Position numbers and translations under genes: made by a program. From contig NZ_AP017313.1 of NCBI RefSeq assembly GCF_002355435.1, forward strand, positions 2,542,001 to 2,606,000: a DNA stretch of 64,000 nt. The letters are read 5' to 3'. The DNA comes from Mucilaginibacter gotjawali (lineage in GTDB: Bacteria > Bacteroidota > Bacteroidia > Sphingobacteriales > Sphingobacteriaceae). A model generated the notes under the pieces. That model was given only the letters and a program-made list of their open reading frames with translations, searched no databases and was not told the DNA's origin. Shown in pieces: positions 16,176 to 24,852 of this stretch; position 1 is the first letter of the stretch; the number at the start of each line of letters is the position of its first letter.

Positions 16176-16711
16176 ATGGCAACCATAACAAAATGGGTAA
16201 TCGACCCAATGCATTCAGAAGTTCAGTTTAAAGTAAAACATTTGGTTATTTCAACAGTAACCGGTTCATTTAAAAGCTTTGAAGGCACAGCTGAAGCAGA
16301 AGGAGATACCTTTGAAAACGCAAATATTGAGTTCGCTCTTAATGTTGACAGCATTGATACCAACCAGGTGCAAAGAGACGGGCATTTGAAATCAGCTGAG
16401 TTTTTTGACGCTGAAAAATATCCGCAAATCACCTTTAAATCAACTTCCTTCAAAATAAAGGTGGTAGTGATTATGAACTGACCGGCGACCTTACTATTAA
16501 AGATGTTACCAAACCAGTTACTTTAGCTGTAGAGTTTGGCGGTTCGGCCGATGATTTTTATGGCAATACCAAAGCTGGTTTTGAAATTACCGGTAAAATT
16601 AACCGCAAAGAGTTTGGCTTAACCTGGGATGGCGTTACCGAAGCCGGCTCGATTGTTGTTGGCGAAGACATAAAACTGATCATCAACGTTCAGTTTGCAA
16701 AAGTGAAATAA
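16176..16711 (+). pseudogene. YceI-family periplasmic-type lipid-binding protein, frameshifted
   Basis: The first frame (16176-16481) codes MATITKWVIDPMHSEVQFKV onward, a standard YceI beginning, and stops after 101 residues. The missing second half is intact in another frame from about 16457, reading KGGSDYELTGDLTIKDVTKP and ending INVQFAKVK at 16711. Adding one A to the A-run at 16452-16455 would restore a 178-residue YceI protein (SFKNKGGSDYEL), the normal length for the family. Everything else is well preserved, so this is a recent frameshift, a phase-variable tract or a sequencing error. YceI proteins bind isoprenoid-type lipids in a lipocalin-like barrel. No signal peptide is seen in this copy. 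Confidence 0.85.
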
Positions 16712-16715
16712 GTTA

Positions 16716-16947
16716 ATTTCGGATTTCGACTGGCTGCCGCAGGCGGGGAATTTCGAATTCGGATTTATTATTTTGTAAATAGAAAGCCGGGATAGCTATT
16801 TTAAGCATTAAAATAGCTATCCCGCTTATTTTTTCTTCTCCTTTTCGTTCGAATAAGGGTATTTTTGCACCTGACTGGTAATTCTCAATTTCTTTTAAAT
16901 CCGAAATTGTAATTCCCTGCCTGCGGCAGGCAGGCGACATCCGAAAT
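16716..16947. repeat. Paired inverted repeat, 51-nt arms, bounding the yceI-sua5 spacer
   Basis: The left arm, 16716-16766, begins ATTTCGGATTTCGACTGG and ends TCGGATTT. The right arm, 16897-16947, begins AAATCCGAAATTG and ends GACATCCGAAAT. The arms are reverse complements at about 44 of 51 positions. The left arm starts five nucleotides after the yceI stop and the right arm ends six nucleotides before the next ATG. The loop holds a separate strong terminator (16788-16834). This is the clearest copy of the paired-arm architecture seen in several spacers here. Confidence 0.75.
16788..16834 (+). terminator. Rho-independent terminator after yceI
   Basis: CGGGATAGCTATTTTAA (16788-16804), loop GCA, then the exact complement TTAAAATAGCTATCCCG (16808-16824), followed by CTTATTTTTTCTT. 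A 17-bp perfect stem plus U-rich tail is a textbook intrinsic terminator. It lies in the loop of the larger inverted repeat. Confidence 0.85.
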
Positions 16948-16953
16948 AACATC

Positions 16954-17574
16954 ATGCTTATAAAAATATATCCTGAAAACCCTAATCCGAAGGCAATTGA
17001 ACAGGTCGTTGAGGTTCTCCGCAAGGGCGGCCTGATTATTTATCCTACCGATACCGTGTATGGTCTCGGCTGTGATATTACCAATCACCGGGCTATCGAG
17101 GCGATCTGCAAGATCAGGAACATCAAACCGGAGAAAGCCAATTTTTCATTTATTTGTTACGACCTGAGCCATATATCTGATTATATCAAGCCAATTGATA
17201 ACACTACGTTCAGGGTGCTTAAAAAGGCATTACCGGGGCCGTTTACATTTATATTTAATGCCAGCCATAACGTACCAAAATTGCTTAGCTCAAACAAAAA
17301 GACAGTGGGTATAAGGGTGCCTGATAATAATATAGCCCGCGAAATTGTAAAAGCACTGGGCAACCCGATCCTTTCCACCTCGATAAAAGACGATGACGAG
17401 ATTATCGAATATTCAACAGATCCGGAATTGATCCACGAAAAATATGAGAACCTGGTCGACGTGGTCATTGATGGTGGGTATGGAGAAAATATACCGTCAA
17501 CAGTGGTTGATTGTACCGAAGGTGACTTTGAGATTATCCGCGAAGGAAAAGGTGAGCTGGACTTGTTTCTGTAA
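16954..17574 (+). CDS. Sua5/YciO/YrdC-family L-threonylcarbamoyladenylate synthase-like protein
   Basis: 206 residues. The N-terminal half has [16 protein letters not shown] (31-46) and [18 protein letters not shown], the nucleotide-binding signature of the Sua5/YrdC fold. [23 protein letters not shown] and [19 protein letters not shown] follow in the usual order. Family members make threonylcarbamoyl-AMP for the universal t6A37 tRNA modification. The short length and the [12 protein letters not shown] variant are typical of the YciO-like group, whose role is less certain. It is a stand-alone gene downstream of the yceI terminator. Confidence 0.85.
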   Translation: MLIKIYPENPNPKAIEQVVEVLRKGGLIIYPTDTVYGLGCDITNHRAIEAICKIRNIKPEKANFSFICYDLSHISDYIKPIDNTTFRVLKKALPGPFTFIFNASHNVPKLLSSNKKTVGIRVPDNNIAREIVKALGNPILSTSIKDDDEIIEYSTDPELIHEKYENLVDVVIDGGYGENIPSTVVDCTEGDFEIIREGKGELDLFL

Positions 17575-17637
17575 TTAACACGGATTTCCCAAATAGAAAC
17601 GGATTCCCGTCAAAGAATGCGTTCTGCTGGTCTGGCG

Positions 17638-19713
17638 CTAAGTTTCCCGGACCTTACTTTTTAAAAGTCTGAATATCTTTTGATATAATTCTTTGGTATC
17701 GAAAGGCTTTGAAATAAAATCATTCATTCCTATTTCAATACAGCGCTCATATTCGCCTTTAAAGGTATGCGCCGACATGGCAATAATCGGAATATCTTTT
17801 TTGTAACCTGAAAGTGAACGGATTTTTTGTGTTGCTTCATAACCATCCATTTCTGGCATTTGTAAATCCATCAGGATAATATCGAAATCGTTACCCTCGT
17901 GTTTAGCGATGGCGATTAAGCCGTTTTCGGCCAGTTCTGTTGAAAATCCCTGGTTTTTAAGCACTTTTATGACCAGCATCTGGTTGATCAGGTTGTCTTC
18001 CGCTACCAGCACCCGTATGCCATCGCCCCTTGGGATTATTGATTCAGGTTTTTCACCACCGGTGGTTCCAGCCTGGTGTATATACTTCAAAAAAGATAAC
18101 CGAAAGTGAAAATCAGATCCAAAACCCGGCTTGCTGCTAACAAATAGTTCGCCATTTTGCAACGTGATCAGCTGTTTTACAATACTTAACCCCAGCCCCG
18201 ACCCACCGAATTTGCGTGCGGTATCATTTGTTGCCTGTTCAAAGCTTTCAAATATTTTGTCCTGCTTTTCAATAGGGATCCCTATGCCGGTGTCTTTAAT
18301 ACCAAAGTCGATCAAAACCTTTTCTTCAGTTTCTTGAAGGCAGATAGCCGATATGGTTATTTGGCCTTTTTGGGTAAATTTTATTGCATTTGAAACAAGG
18401 TTCAGCAGAATCTGGCTTAACCTGACGGAATCTCCGAGGATGATCTCAGGTATTTTATCATCAATTGAATATTTTATAAAGATGCCCTTTTGCTTTGACT
18501 TTGCTTCCATCATCAGGATGGTCGTGTAAATGATCTCCCGTGGTTTAATTGGCACAATTTCAAAGGTGATCTTTCCGGCCTCCATTCTCGAAAAGTCCAG
18601 GATATCGTCTAAAATAACTAACAAGTCATCACCCGACCTGATGATGATCCGGATATATTCCTGCTGTTCCTTATCGAGGAGCGTTTCTTCCAGGAGTTTT
18701 GCAAAACCAAGTATGGCATTCATCGGGGTCCTGATCTCGTGGCTCATTTTAGCCAAAAAGAGCTGTTTTGTTTTTTCGGAAGACTCAGCCTTTTCCTTTT
18801 CTTTTATCAGGCTTTCCTCTGTGTCCTTAAGTTCGCGGATGTCATTTATATTATGTTCAATGGTGTCGGTCATCTGGTTGAACGAAGTGGCCAGCATGCC
18901 GATTTCATCGCGGGAGTAAACTTTTACCCTTGTATGCAGTAAGCCCCGGCTGATAAGCGTTGCCCCTTCAATGATCGCCTTAATGCCTTTTTCGATACCA
19001 CGGCTTACCGAGATGGTTATCAATATACTGGTCGTTCCAATGGTGAGGGATAAGGTAAGTAGTAGCCGTAACACAATGTTTTCCAGCCAGCGGGAACCTT
19101 CGCCAAGGGTAAATGAAAATTCGTCCTCCAGTTTGGTGAATTTTCTGTTAAGCGTTTCTGATTGTGCCAATATTTTGTCAATCTCCTGTTGTGAAGCTGT
19201 ATTTGAGCTAATCATAGCGTGAAGCTCATTACTTAAAGCGATCAGCTGCTCCATGTTCTTTTCAGCCTCGCCCCAGGCTATAATTGCTTTATGGAGATAG
19301 GAAATATTATGAAAACGAAGGATGAGGCTGATCATGCCATCTACATCTTCGGGATTGTTGCGCCCTTCAATGAAACCCTCCCTGGCGATGAAGAGATCCG
19401 GGTTTGTTTTTTGTAGTTCAATGCGGGTTTTATTATCACCTACGGGTACCTTCAGAAAGCCCTGGAAAGTCTTGTAGTCTTTTTCATCATGTGAGTGGGC
19501 ATAAATAAACAAGCTGTAAACGGCATCTTTTTGCGCTTTTGACCACAAGCCTTCGCCATTTACAAATGCTCTTACAGAGGAAAGTGTTCCAATGGCAAAC
19601 CATAGTGTGCAAAGTTCAATCGTAACCAGCACTGCCATTATACCAACGGTGAAGTATAACTTCCTGGATATCGGGATATCCCCAAACTTTTTTTGCAAAA
19701 ACGAAATCACCAT
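17638..19713 (-). CDS. Membrane hybrid histidine kinase with receiver domain
   Basis: 691 residues. Order: short cytoplasmic tail, TM1 (about 20-42), a helical periplasmic sensor of about 165 residues, TM2 (about 213-236), HAMP (about 237-290), a short coiled coil, HisKA with SHEIRTPMNAI (His325), and HATPase_c with LNLVSNAIKFTQKG (N box), DTGIGIP (G1) and GSGLGLSIV (G2). It ends with a receiver domain, VLVAEDNLINQ, phospho-acceptor Asp616 in ILMDLQMPEMDGYEA and the SKPF lysine. The signal is unknown. There is no separate response regulator nearby, so output probably passes through a phosphotransfer protein or unlinked regulator. Confidence 0.9.
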   Translation of the reverse strand: MVISFLQKKFGDIPISRKLYFTVGIMAVLVTIELCTLWFAIGTLSSVRAFVNGEGLWSKAQKDAVYSLFIYAHSHDEKDYKTFQGFLKVPVGDNKTRIELQKTNPDLFIAREGFIEGRNNPEDVDGMISLILRFHNISYLHKAIIAWGEAEKNMEQLIALSNELHAMISSNTASQQEIDKILAQSETLNRKFTKLEDEFSFTLGEGSRWLENIVLRLLLTLSLTIGTTSILITISVSRGIEKGIKAIIEGATLISRGLLHTRVKVYSRDEIGMLATSFNQMTDTIEHNINDIRELKDTEESLIKEKEKAESSEKTKQLFLAKMSHEIRTPMNAILGFAKLLEETLLDKEQQEYIRIIIRSGDDLLVILDDILDFSRMEAGKITFEIVPIKPREIIYTTILMMEAKSKQKGIFIKYSIDDKIPEIILGDSVRLSQILLNLVSNAIKFTQKGQITISAICLQETEEKVLIDFGIKDTGIGIPIEKQDKIFESFEQATNDTARKFGGSGLGLSIVKQLITLQNGELFVSSKPGFGSDFHFRLSFLKYIHQAGTTGGEKPESIIPRGDGIRVLVAEDNLINQMLVIKVLKNQGFSTELAENGLIAIAKHEGNDFDIILMDLQMPEMDGYEATQKIRSLSGYKKDIPIIAMSAHTFKGEYERCIEIGMNDFISKPFDTKELYQKIFRLLKSKVRET

Positions 19714-19750
19714 CGTAATAAGGAATATATATTCCTTATTACGGAACTAA

Positions 19751-19779
19751 AAAATAAAAGGTTGCAATAAAAAGCAACC
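19751..19779 (-). terminator. Intrinsic terminator of the trp operon
   Basis: On the minus strand GGTTGC, loop TTTTTATT, GCAACC is followed by TTTTATTTTTT. The stem is short (6 bp) but the U-tract is strong, and it lies 37 nt after the trpA stop, where the operon should end. Confidence 0.7.
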
Positions 19780-19815
19780 AATTGTTTTTTAATGTTTTAT
19801 TTTATTATCCGGATA

Positions 19816-20586
19816 TTAAAACCGTATGGATTTTACAAATGCAGGTATTTGATCAAGATAGTGGTCCGCATACAGCAGCTTTACAAAAGCGCTGCCTACA
19901 ATTGCCCCGCTGGCATATTCACAAGCTTTGGTAAACGATTCATTGTTTGAGATCCCAAAACCAATAATAGCCGGATTGTTTAAGTTCATGGCTTTTATCC
20001 GTTTGTAATAATCCTCGATATTAACCGAAACATGCAAATTTCCACCGGTAATGGATGAGGAGGAAAGCAGGTAAATAAAACTGTTGCTCAGTTCATCAAT
20101 TTTCCGGATGCGGTCCTCTGATGTTTGGGGGGTAACCAGGAAAATATTGCTAAGTCCGTTTGCTTTAAAATATGTAGCATAAAGGTTTTCGTATTCATAC
20201 ATCGGCAAATCGGGAACGATAATACCATCAACGCCAACTTCTGCTGCTTTTTTGCAAAAGTTTTCAACCCCGTATTGTACGATCGGGTTTACATAACCCA
20301 TTAAAAGAATCGGGATAGAAACCCGTTTACGCAGATCTTTCAACTGCTCAAATAGCAGGTGCAGGGTCATGCCGTTTTCCAGCGCTTTTTCTGAACTGTG
20401 CTGGATGGTCGGCCCGTCAGCAACAGGGTCGGAGTAAGGGAAGCCGATCTCCAGGAAATCAACGCCAGCCTTTTCCAATGCTTCTGCAATATCAAGGGTA
20501 GTGTTTAGCCCGGGGTAACCGGCGGTATAATAGATGGATAAAAGATTATCCTTTTTTTTGTTGAAAAGTGCGTTTAAGCGGTTCAT
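19816..20586 (-). CDS. trpA: Tryptophan synthase alpha chain
   Basis: 256 residues from the Met at 20586 (MNRLNALFNKKKDNLLSIYY). The longer frame to 20619 begins with residues coded by a word-array repeat and is unlikely to be the real start. Visible landmarks: YYTAGYPGL, EKAGVDFLEIGFPYSDPVADGP (catalytic Glu and Asp, substrate loop), ILLMGYVNPI, GVDGIIVPDLP, STSSSITGG-type phosphate loop (LLSSSSITGG) and IIGFGISN. It cleaves indole-3-glycerol phosphate to indole, which is channelled to TrpB. It is the last gene of trpDFBA, separated from trpB by a repeat-filled 140-nt spacer. Confidence 0.95.
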   Translation of the reverse strand: MNRLNALFNKKKDNLLSIYYTAGYPGLNTTLDIAEALEKAGVDFLEIGFPYSDPVADGPTIQHSSEKALENGMTLHLLFEQLKDLRKRVSIPILLMGYVNPIVQYGVENFCKKAAEVGVDGIIVPDLPMYEYENLYATYFKANGLSNIFLVTPQTSEDRIRKIDELSNSFIYLLSSSSITGGNLHVSVNIEDYYKRIKAMNLNNPAIIGFGISNNESFTKACEYASGAIVGSAFVKLLYADHYLDQIPAFVKSIRF

Positions 20587-20720
20587 GAGGTGGTTTATAG
20601 TTGATGGTTCATATTTCATGGAAAAATTATATGAAATACGATAACATACCAGTTAATTATTGATTGATGGTTCACGCCTCATGGTTTGCAGCTCACAATG
20701 AACTATAAACCATGATCTAC
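20584..20720. repeat. Word array around the trpA start (GAACTATAAACCATGA type)
   Basis: On the plus strand, GTGGTTTATAGTTGATGGTTCATA (about 20589-20612) is echoed by TTGATGGTTCACGCC (about 20661) and answered on the opposite strand by AATGAACTATAAACCATGATC (about 20697-20717). The array runs across the trpB-trpA spacer and into the apparent 5' extension of trpA, so it spells false N-terminal residues in the long trpA frame. It belongs to the same class as the other paired word arrays. Confidence 0.55.
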
Positions 20721-20727
20721 GAACTAA

Positions 20728-21909
20728 TTAGTATCCAAAATATTTAATATAGGTATCCAAATCCTTGTCGCCGCGGCCTGAAATGCAGATCACCACATTA
20801 TCATCTGCCTTAAACTTCATATACTCGAGATAAGCGAGCGCATGAGCAGTTTCGATTGCCGGGATAATACCTTCCAGCTGGCAGCATAACAAGCCCGCCT
20901 GTAAAGCTTCCTCATCAGTGATGCTAACATATTCGGCACGGTGAATTTTATACAGGTAAGCATGCTGCGGGCCAATGCCCGGATAATCAAGCCCGGCCGA
21001 AATAGAATATGGCTCCACTACCTGCCCGTCGTCCGTTTGCATCAGGATGGTACGGCTGCCATGTAAAACACCTTCCCGGCCTAAAAAGGTTGTTGCTGCT
21101 GAATGACCGCTGTTCACCCCTTTGCCTGCAGCTTCCACAGCTACCAGTTTTACGGCTTCGTCATCCAAAAAATGATAAAACATGCCCATGGCATTGCTGC
21201 CGCCGCCCACGCAGGCCATCACATATTCGGGCAATTCCTTGCCGGTATGCTCAAACAACTGTTTTTTTGTTTCGAGGGAAATAATAGATTGAAAGCGGGC
21301 CACCATATCCGGGTAAGGGTAGGGGCCAACTACCGAACCTATGATGTAGTGGGTATCAACCGGGTTGGCTATCCAGTCGCGCAGTGCTTCATTGGTGGCA
21401 TCTTTCAGCGTTTTACTGCCTGATTTTGCAGGCACAACAGTAGCACCGAGCATTTTCATGCGCGATACATTTGGCGCCTGGCGGGCCATGTCTATTTCGC
21501 CCATGTATACCACGCACTCAATACCCATAAGGGCGCAAACGGTAGCTGTTGCAACGCCATGCTGACCGGCGCCGGTTTCGGCAATGATGCGCTTTTTACC
21601 CAAACGCTTTGCCAGCAATATCTGGCCGATAGCGTTATTGATTTTGTGCGAGCCGGTATGGTTCAGGTCTTCACGTTTAAAGAAGATATTGGCGCCGTAT
21701 TTTTCGGAATATCTTTTGGCATGATACAGCGGCGATGGCCGGCCGACGTAATCCTTTAACAGCTGGTTGAATTCTGCTTTAAAATCATCATCGTTGATGA
21801 TATTTAAATACTCGTTGCGCAACTCCTCCACATTGGGGTACAACATCTCGGGGATATAAGCTCCGCCAAAATCGCCATAATAACCCTGTTCATTAACTCC
21901 GTAGTTCAT
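20728..21909 (-). CDS. trpB: Tryptophan synthase beta chain
   Basis: 393 residues, normal length. It opens with [22 protein letters not shown]. The PLP lysine is in [10 protein letters not shown], with [13 protein letters not shown] (substrate amide/COMM region), [14 protein letters not shown], the phosphate-binding [26 protein letters not shown] and C-terminal [12 protein letters not shown]. It condenses indole with serine. The start overlaps the trpF stop by 17 nt, indicating translational coupling. This is the TrpB1 type that partners with TrpA, which is next in the operon. Confidence 0.97.
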   Translation of the reverse strand: MNYGVNEQGYYGDFGGAYIPEMLYPNVEELRNEYLNIINDDDFKAEFNQLLKDYVGRPSPLYHAKRYSEKYGANIFFKREDLNHTGSHKINNAIGQILLAKRLGKKRIIAETGAGQHGVATATVCALMGIECVVYMGEIDMARQAPNVSRMKMLGATVVPAKSGSKTLKDATNEALRDWIANPVDTHYIIGSVVGPYPYPDMVARFQSIISLETKKQLFEHTGKELPEYVMACVGGGSNAMGMFYHFLDDEAVKLVAVEAAGKGVNSGHSAATTFLGREGVLHGSRTILMQTDDGQVVEPYSISAGLDYPGIGPQHAYLYKIHRAEYVSITDEEALQAGLLCCQLEGIIPAIETAHALAYLEYMKFKADDNVVICISGRGDKDLDTYIKYFGY

Positions 21910-22534
21910 TTATAGGTTTTTGTTTAATGATGTCAAATGCTTTTGCTAATTTACTGATATCCTTTATACCCGGCTCGATTTCGAATTTGCTGTTCAGATC
22001 CACACCGTAGAATTGAGGATGACAAATATTTTTCACTTCTTCGATGTTTTCAAGCGATAAACCCCCGCTTAAAAAGAAAGGGATCTCCAGTTTGTAGCCA
22101 TCTAATATGTTCCAGTTAAAAGTTTTTCCCGAACCGCCATGCATTGGCGTTTTTGTATCGAACAGGAAAAAGTCAACACTGTTTTTAAATTCATCCAGCC
22201 GGCTAAAATCAAAATCTTCATTTACGCCGAAAGCCTTTAATACTGTAACTTTTCCTTTAAAATAACCGGCAAAATCGGGTGTTTCGTCACCGTGCAATTG
22301 AATGGCATCAAAATGATATTGATCGATCAGTTCGCTTACTTTTTCTTTGCTTTCGTTAACAAAAACAGCGGTTTTATTGATATAGGATGGTACCTGGCTT
22401 AACGCGTCCAAAGTCAATCCATTAATAAACCTTGGCGACGGTCCATAAAAAATAAAGCCAGCGTAGTCGGGGTTCAAAGCAGCAACAGCTTTGATGTTCC
22501 CAGGAACCTTTAAACCGCATACTTTTATCTTCAT
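21893..22534 (-). CDS. trpF: Phosphoribosylanthranilate isomerase
   Basis: 213 residues of TIM barrel with the family marks: MKIKVCGLK (catalytic Cys), [33 protein letters not shown]-like [20 protein letters not shown] (catalytic Asp) and [12 protein letters not shown], then [16 protein letters not shown]. It converts phosphoribosylanthranilate to CdRP in tryptophan synthesis. One nucleotide separates it from trpD, and it overlaps trpB by 17 nt. In most relatives trpC lies between trpD and trpF; here it is absent. Confidence 0.95.
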   Translation of the reverse strand: MKIKVCGLKVPGNIKAVAALNPDYAGFIFYGPSPRFINGLTLDALSQVPSYINKTAVFVNESKEKVSELIDQYHFDAIQLHGDETPDFAGYFKGKVTVLKAFGVNEDFDFSRLDEFKNSVDFFLFDTKTPMHGGSGKTFNWNILDGYKLEIPFFLSGGLSLENIEEVKNICHPQFYGVDLNSKFEIEPGIKDISKLAKAFDIIKQKPINELRS

Positions 22535-22535
22535 T

Positions 22536-23525
22536 TTAGTTCTCCACCAAAGTTTTAAAGCTTTTTAAAGCCTTCTTGCTTACTAACGCTTCTTCAGCCT
22601 CATAAAAACTATCCGCAAATGTTTTTTCAGGGTGGATGGTTTTTATTGCCAGCGCTGCATTGCACAAAACTACATTTTGCTGCGCAGCCGTAGCGTCTGC
22701 ATTCAATACCGCTAAAAATATAGCTGCTGAGTCGCTGATGCTGCTTCCGCCTAAAATATCTTTTGGGCTTAGTTTTTCAAAACCCAGGGCTTCTATACTG
22801 TTGATCTTTTCGCCATCGGCAGAAAAGGTTTTAAAATCGCAGGTTAGCGATACTTCGTCATAGCCCTCCAGAGCGTTCAGGATAGTATATCGTTTATCTG
22901 ATTTCTGGTACAGATAGGCATAGATCCTCGCCAGCTCCAGGTTAAATACGCCTACCAGCTGGTTTTTAGGCCTGGCGGGATTTACCAGCGGCCCGAGCAT
23001 ATTAAAAAATGTTTTTACACCCAGTTCCCGGCGGATAGGGGCCACGGTTTTCATGGCCGGGTGAAACAAGGGGGCATGTAAAAAGCAAATATTAGCTTTG
23101 TCTATATTGCTCTTTAGGGTATCGGTATCATTGGTAAATTTTGCGCCTAAAAACTCCATTACGTTGGAGGAGCCGCATCCCGAAGATACACCGTAATTAC
23201 CGTGTTTGGCAACTTTGTAGCCGGCGCCAGCAACTACAAACGAGGCCAGGGTTGATATATTGAAGGTGTCTTTTCCGTCACCGCCGGTGCCGCACAGGTC
23301 AATTACTTCGCCGGCTTCCAATTCAATTGGCAGGCACAGCTCCAGCATTGCGTCGCGGAAACCTTCCAGTTCATTCACCGTAATGCTGCGCATGCAATAG
23401 GCCGTCATAAATGCCGCCATTTGCGAATTGTTGTATTTACCCTGTGCAATGGCCGTCAAAATTTCTTTTGATTGCCCGTGTGAAAAGGTTTTGTGTTCAA
23501 AAAGATGATTTAATATCTGTTTCAT
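22536..23525 (-). CDS. trpD: Anthranilate phosphoribosyltransferase
   Basis: 329 residues. The PRPP-binding DLCGTGGDGKDTFNISTLAS (about 84-103), KHGNYGVSSGCGSSNVMEFLG, HPAMKTVAPIRRELGVKTFFNMLGPLVNPA and the C-terminal EALVSKKALKSF helix are all present. It transfers phosphoribose to anthranilate. It is the first structural gene after the trp attenuator. The start codon is immediately preceded on the coding strand by a GGTTGGGGGGCTT element, so the native ribosome-binding region has been displaced or is provided by the repeat. Confidence 0.95.
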   Translation of the reverse strand: MKQILNHLFEHKTFSHGQSKEILTAIAQGKYNNSQMAAFMTAYCMRSITVNELEGFRDAMLELCLPIELEAGEVIDLCGTGGDGKDTFNISTLASFVVAGAGYKVAKHGNYGVSSGCGSSNVMEFLGAKFTNDTDTLKSNIDKANICFLHAPLFHPAMKTVAPIRRELGVKTFFNMLGPLVNPARPKNQLVGVFNLELARIYAYLYQKSDKRYTILNALEGYDEVSLTCDFKTFSADGEKINSIEALGFEKLSPKDILGGSSISDSAAIFLAVLNADATAAQQNVVLCNAALAIKTIHPEKTFADSFYEAEEALVSKKALKSFKTLVEN

Positions 23526-23619
23526 AAGCCCCCCAACCTCCGCCTATTGGCGGAGGAGTTTTATAGTGTTATATTTATTTACCCACCTTTTTATTCCCCC
23601 TTTAGGGTATTAGGGGGCC
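23526..23619. repeat. Palindromic G-rich elements between the trp attenuator and trpD
   Basis: Directly upstream of the trpD ATG lies AAGCCCCCCAACC (plus strand) followed by CTCCGCCTATTGGCGGAG, a strong hairpin. At 23594-23619 a second palindrome, TTCCCCCTTTAGGG followed by TATTAGGGGGCC, abuts the attenuator U-tract. Both belong to the family found repeatedly in the his operon. Confidence 0.75.
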
Positions 23620-23654
23620 AAAAAAGAAGGGTTACCATTACTGGCAACCCTTCT
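23620..23654 (-). terminator. trp operon attenuator terminator
   Basis: On the minus strand AGAAGGGTTGCC (23654-23643), a 6-nt loop, GGTAACCCTTCT (23636-23625) and then TTTTT form an intrinsic terminator upstream of the structural genes. A competing antiterminator is visible: GGCAATTC (23686-23679) can pair with GGGTTGCC (23650-23643) over 8 bp, two of them G-U. Ribosome stalling at the three Trp codons of the leader would favour the antiterminator. This is the classical attenuation design. Confidence 0.88.
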
Positions 23655-23692
23655 GAATATCTTTAAAAAACAAAAATGGAATTGCCTTACGA

Positions 23693-23734
23693 TTACTCGT
23701 TAAGCCACCACCAATTATTGTTTAATGTTTTCAT
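23693..23734 (-). CDS. trpL: trp operon leader peptide (MKTLNNNWWWLNE)
   Basis: A 13-codon ORF, ATG at 23734, stop TAA at 23693-23695, coding MKTLNNNWWWLNE. Three consecutive Trp codons sit about 40 nt ahead of the terminator and seven nucleotides ahead of the antiterminator strand. A Bacteroidota-type promoter lies just upstream. It senses charged tRNA-Trp through ribosome stalling. It is too short for ordinary gene calling, but codon content, position and RNA pairing agree. Confidence 0.9.
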   Translation of the reverse strand: MKTLNNNWWWLNE

Positions 23735-23749
23735 TAATGTTTTATGGCA

Positions 23750-23780
23750 CAAATATGGAGATTTTTTTTCTAAAAGCAAG
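23750..23780 (-). promoter_or_regulatory. Promoter of the trp operon
   Basis: On the minus strand CTTG (23780-23777), 19 nt, CATATTTG (23757-23750). This matches the Bacteroidota sigma pattern TTG/TTTG-N19-TAnnTTTG with one mismatch, and places transcription start about 10-15 nt upstream of trpL. Confidence 0.6.
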
Positions 23781-23844
23781 CAGAATGATATTTTTACGTG
23801 ATAAGCTGATTAAATTTAAAAAATGCCCGTTTAATAAGATGTAA

Positions 23845-23852
23845 TATATTTG
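23845..23852 (+). promoter_or_regulatory. Probable -7 box for the potassium channel gene
   Basis: TATATTTG, an exact match to TAnnTTTG, lies 50 nt upstream of the KirBac start and diverges from the trp promoter. The -33 region at the right distance is not convincing. Confidence 0.4.
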
Positions 23853-23901
23853 GACAAACTTAATCAACTACCCGATCCATCAGCATGACCAACCCCGTAA
23901 A

Positions 23902-24852
23902 ATGGCTATACGTAAAAGAAAAATAAATCCGGAAGATGACCTTGGCTTCGGCCCACAACCAGTGATTAAAAACCAACAGCTGATCAATAAAGACGGCAGC
24001 CCTAATGTAAAAAGGGTGGGCCTGCCTTTTTTTAATACGGCTAATAATTATCATACGCTAATTACCATGAGCTGGACAAAGTTCTGGATAATGGTGATAA
24101 GCGGTTACGCCATTTTAAATGTAATATTTGCGCTTATTTACATGTCGTTCGGGGCTGGAAGTTTGGACGGAAGTTCAGGCAATACCGCATTCAACCATTT
24201 TTGGGACGCTTTCTTTTTTTCGGCACAAACTATTTCAACAGTAGGGTATGGGCACATCAGCCCAAGGGGAATGGCTGCCAATAGTGTAGCAGCATTGGAA
24301 TCGATGATGGGCCTGCTTGCGTTTGCGTTGGCTACGGGCTTATTATATGGGCGTTTCTCAAGGCCATCGGCCCAGATCATTTACAGCAAGAACATTTTAG
24401 TGGCGCCGTATCTCGAAAACAGTAAAGGTATTATGTTCCGCCTGGCGAATTTACGCAGGAATATTTTGATCGACCTGGAGATTGAGATCATCTTCTCCTT
24501 CAATGAAAATGTAGACGGCAAAGTGATGAGACGTTTTTATCCCCTTGAAGTGGAACGGCGCAAGGTGAGCGTATTGACGATGAATTGGACAATAGTACAT
24601 CCGCTGAACGAAAACAGCCCGTTGGTTGATATGACAAAAGAAGACCTTGAAAAATCGGAAGCAGGGTTTGCCATATTGCTTCGGGCGTTTGATGATGCTT
24701 TTTCGCAAACGGTTCACTCCCGTACCAGTTATCAATACCACGAAATAGTTTGGGGCGCCAAGTTTAAACCTGTTTTTGACCGGGATGAAGAGGGTAGGAT
24801 TGTACTGGATTTGAGTAAGATCAGTGACCATGAAATGGTGGCAGGTATATAG
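23902..24852 (+). CDS. Inward-rectifier potassium channel (KirBac type)
   Basis: 316 residues. A slide-helix region precedes TM1 (about 61-84); a pore helix leads to the selectivity filter STVGYG (residues 112-117), then TM2 (about 127-148, LLAFALATGLLYGRFSRP). The rest is the immunoglobulin-like cytoplasmic Kir domain (ILVAPYLENSKGIMFRLANLR, EIIFSFNE, FYPLEVERRKVSVLTMNWTIVHPLNENSPL). Length and order fit KirBac1/3. It forms a tetrameric K+ pore gated from the cytoplasmic side. It is divergent from the trp operon and appears monocistronic. Confidence 0.93.
   Translation: MAIRKRKINPEDDLGFGPQPVIKNQQLINKDGSPNVKRVGLPFFNTANNYHTLITMSWTKFWIMVISGYAILNVIFALIYMSFGAGSLDGSSGNTAFNHFWDAFFFSAQTISTVGYGHISPRGMAANSVAALESMMGLLAFALATGLLYGRFSRPSAQIIYSKNILVAPYLENSKGIMFRLANLRRNILIDLEIEIIFSFNENVDGKVMRRFYPLEVERRKVSVLTMNWTIVHPLNENSPLVDMTKEDLEKSEAGFAILLRAFDDAFSQTVHSRTSYQYHEIVWGAKFKPVFDRDEEGRIVLDLSKISDHEMVAGI

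Noticed and set aside
19816..20619. Longer trpA start at 20619
   Set aside because: The additional residues are encoded by a word-array repeat; homologues begin near the Met at 20586.
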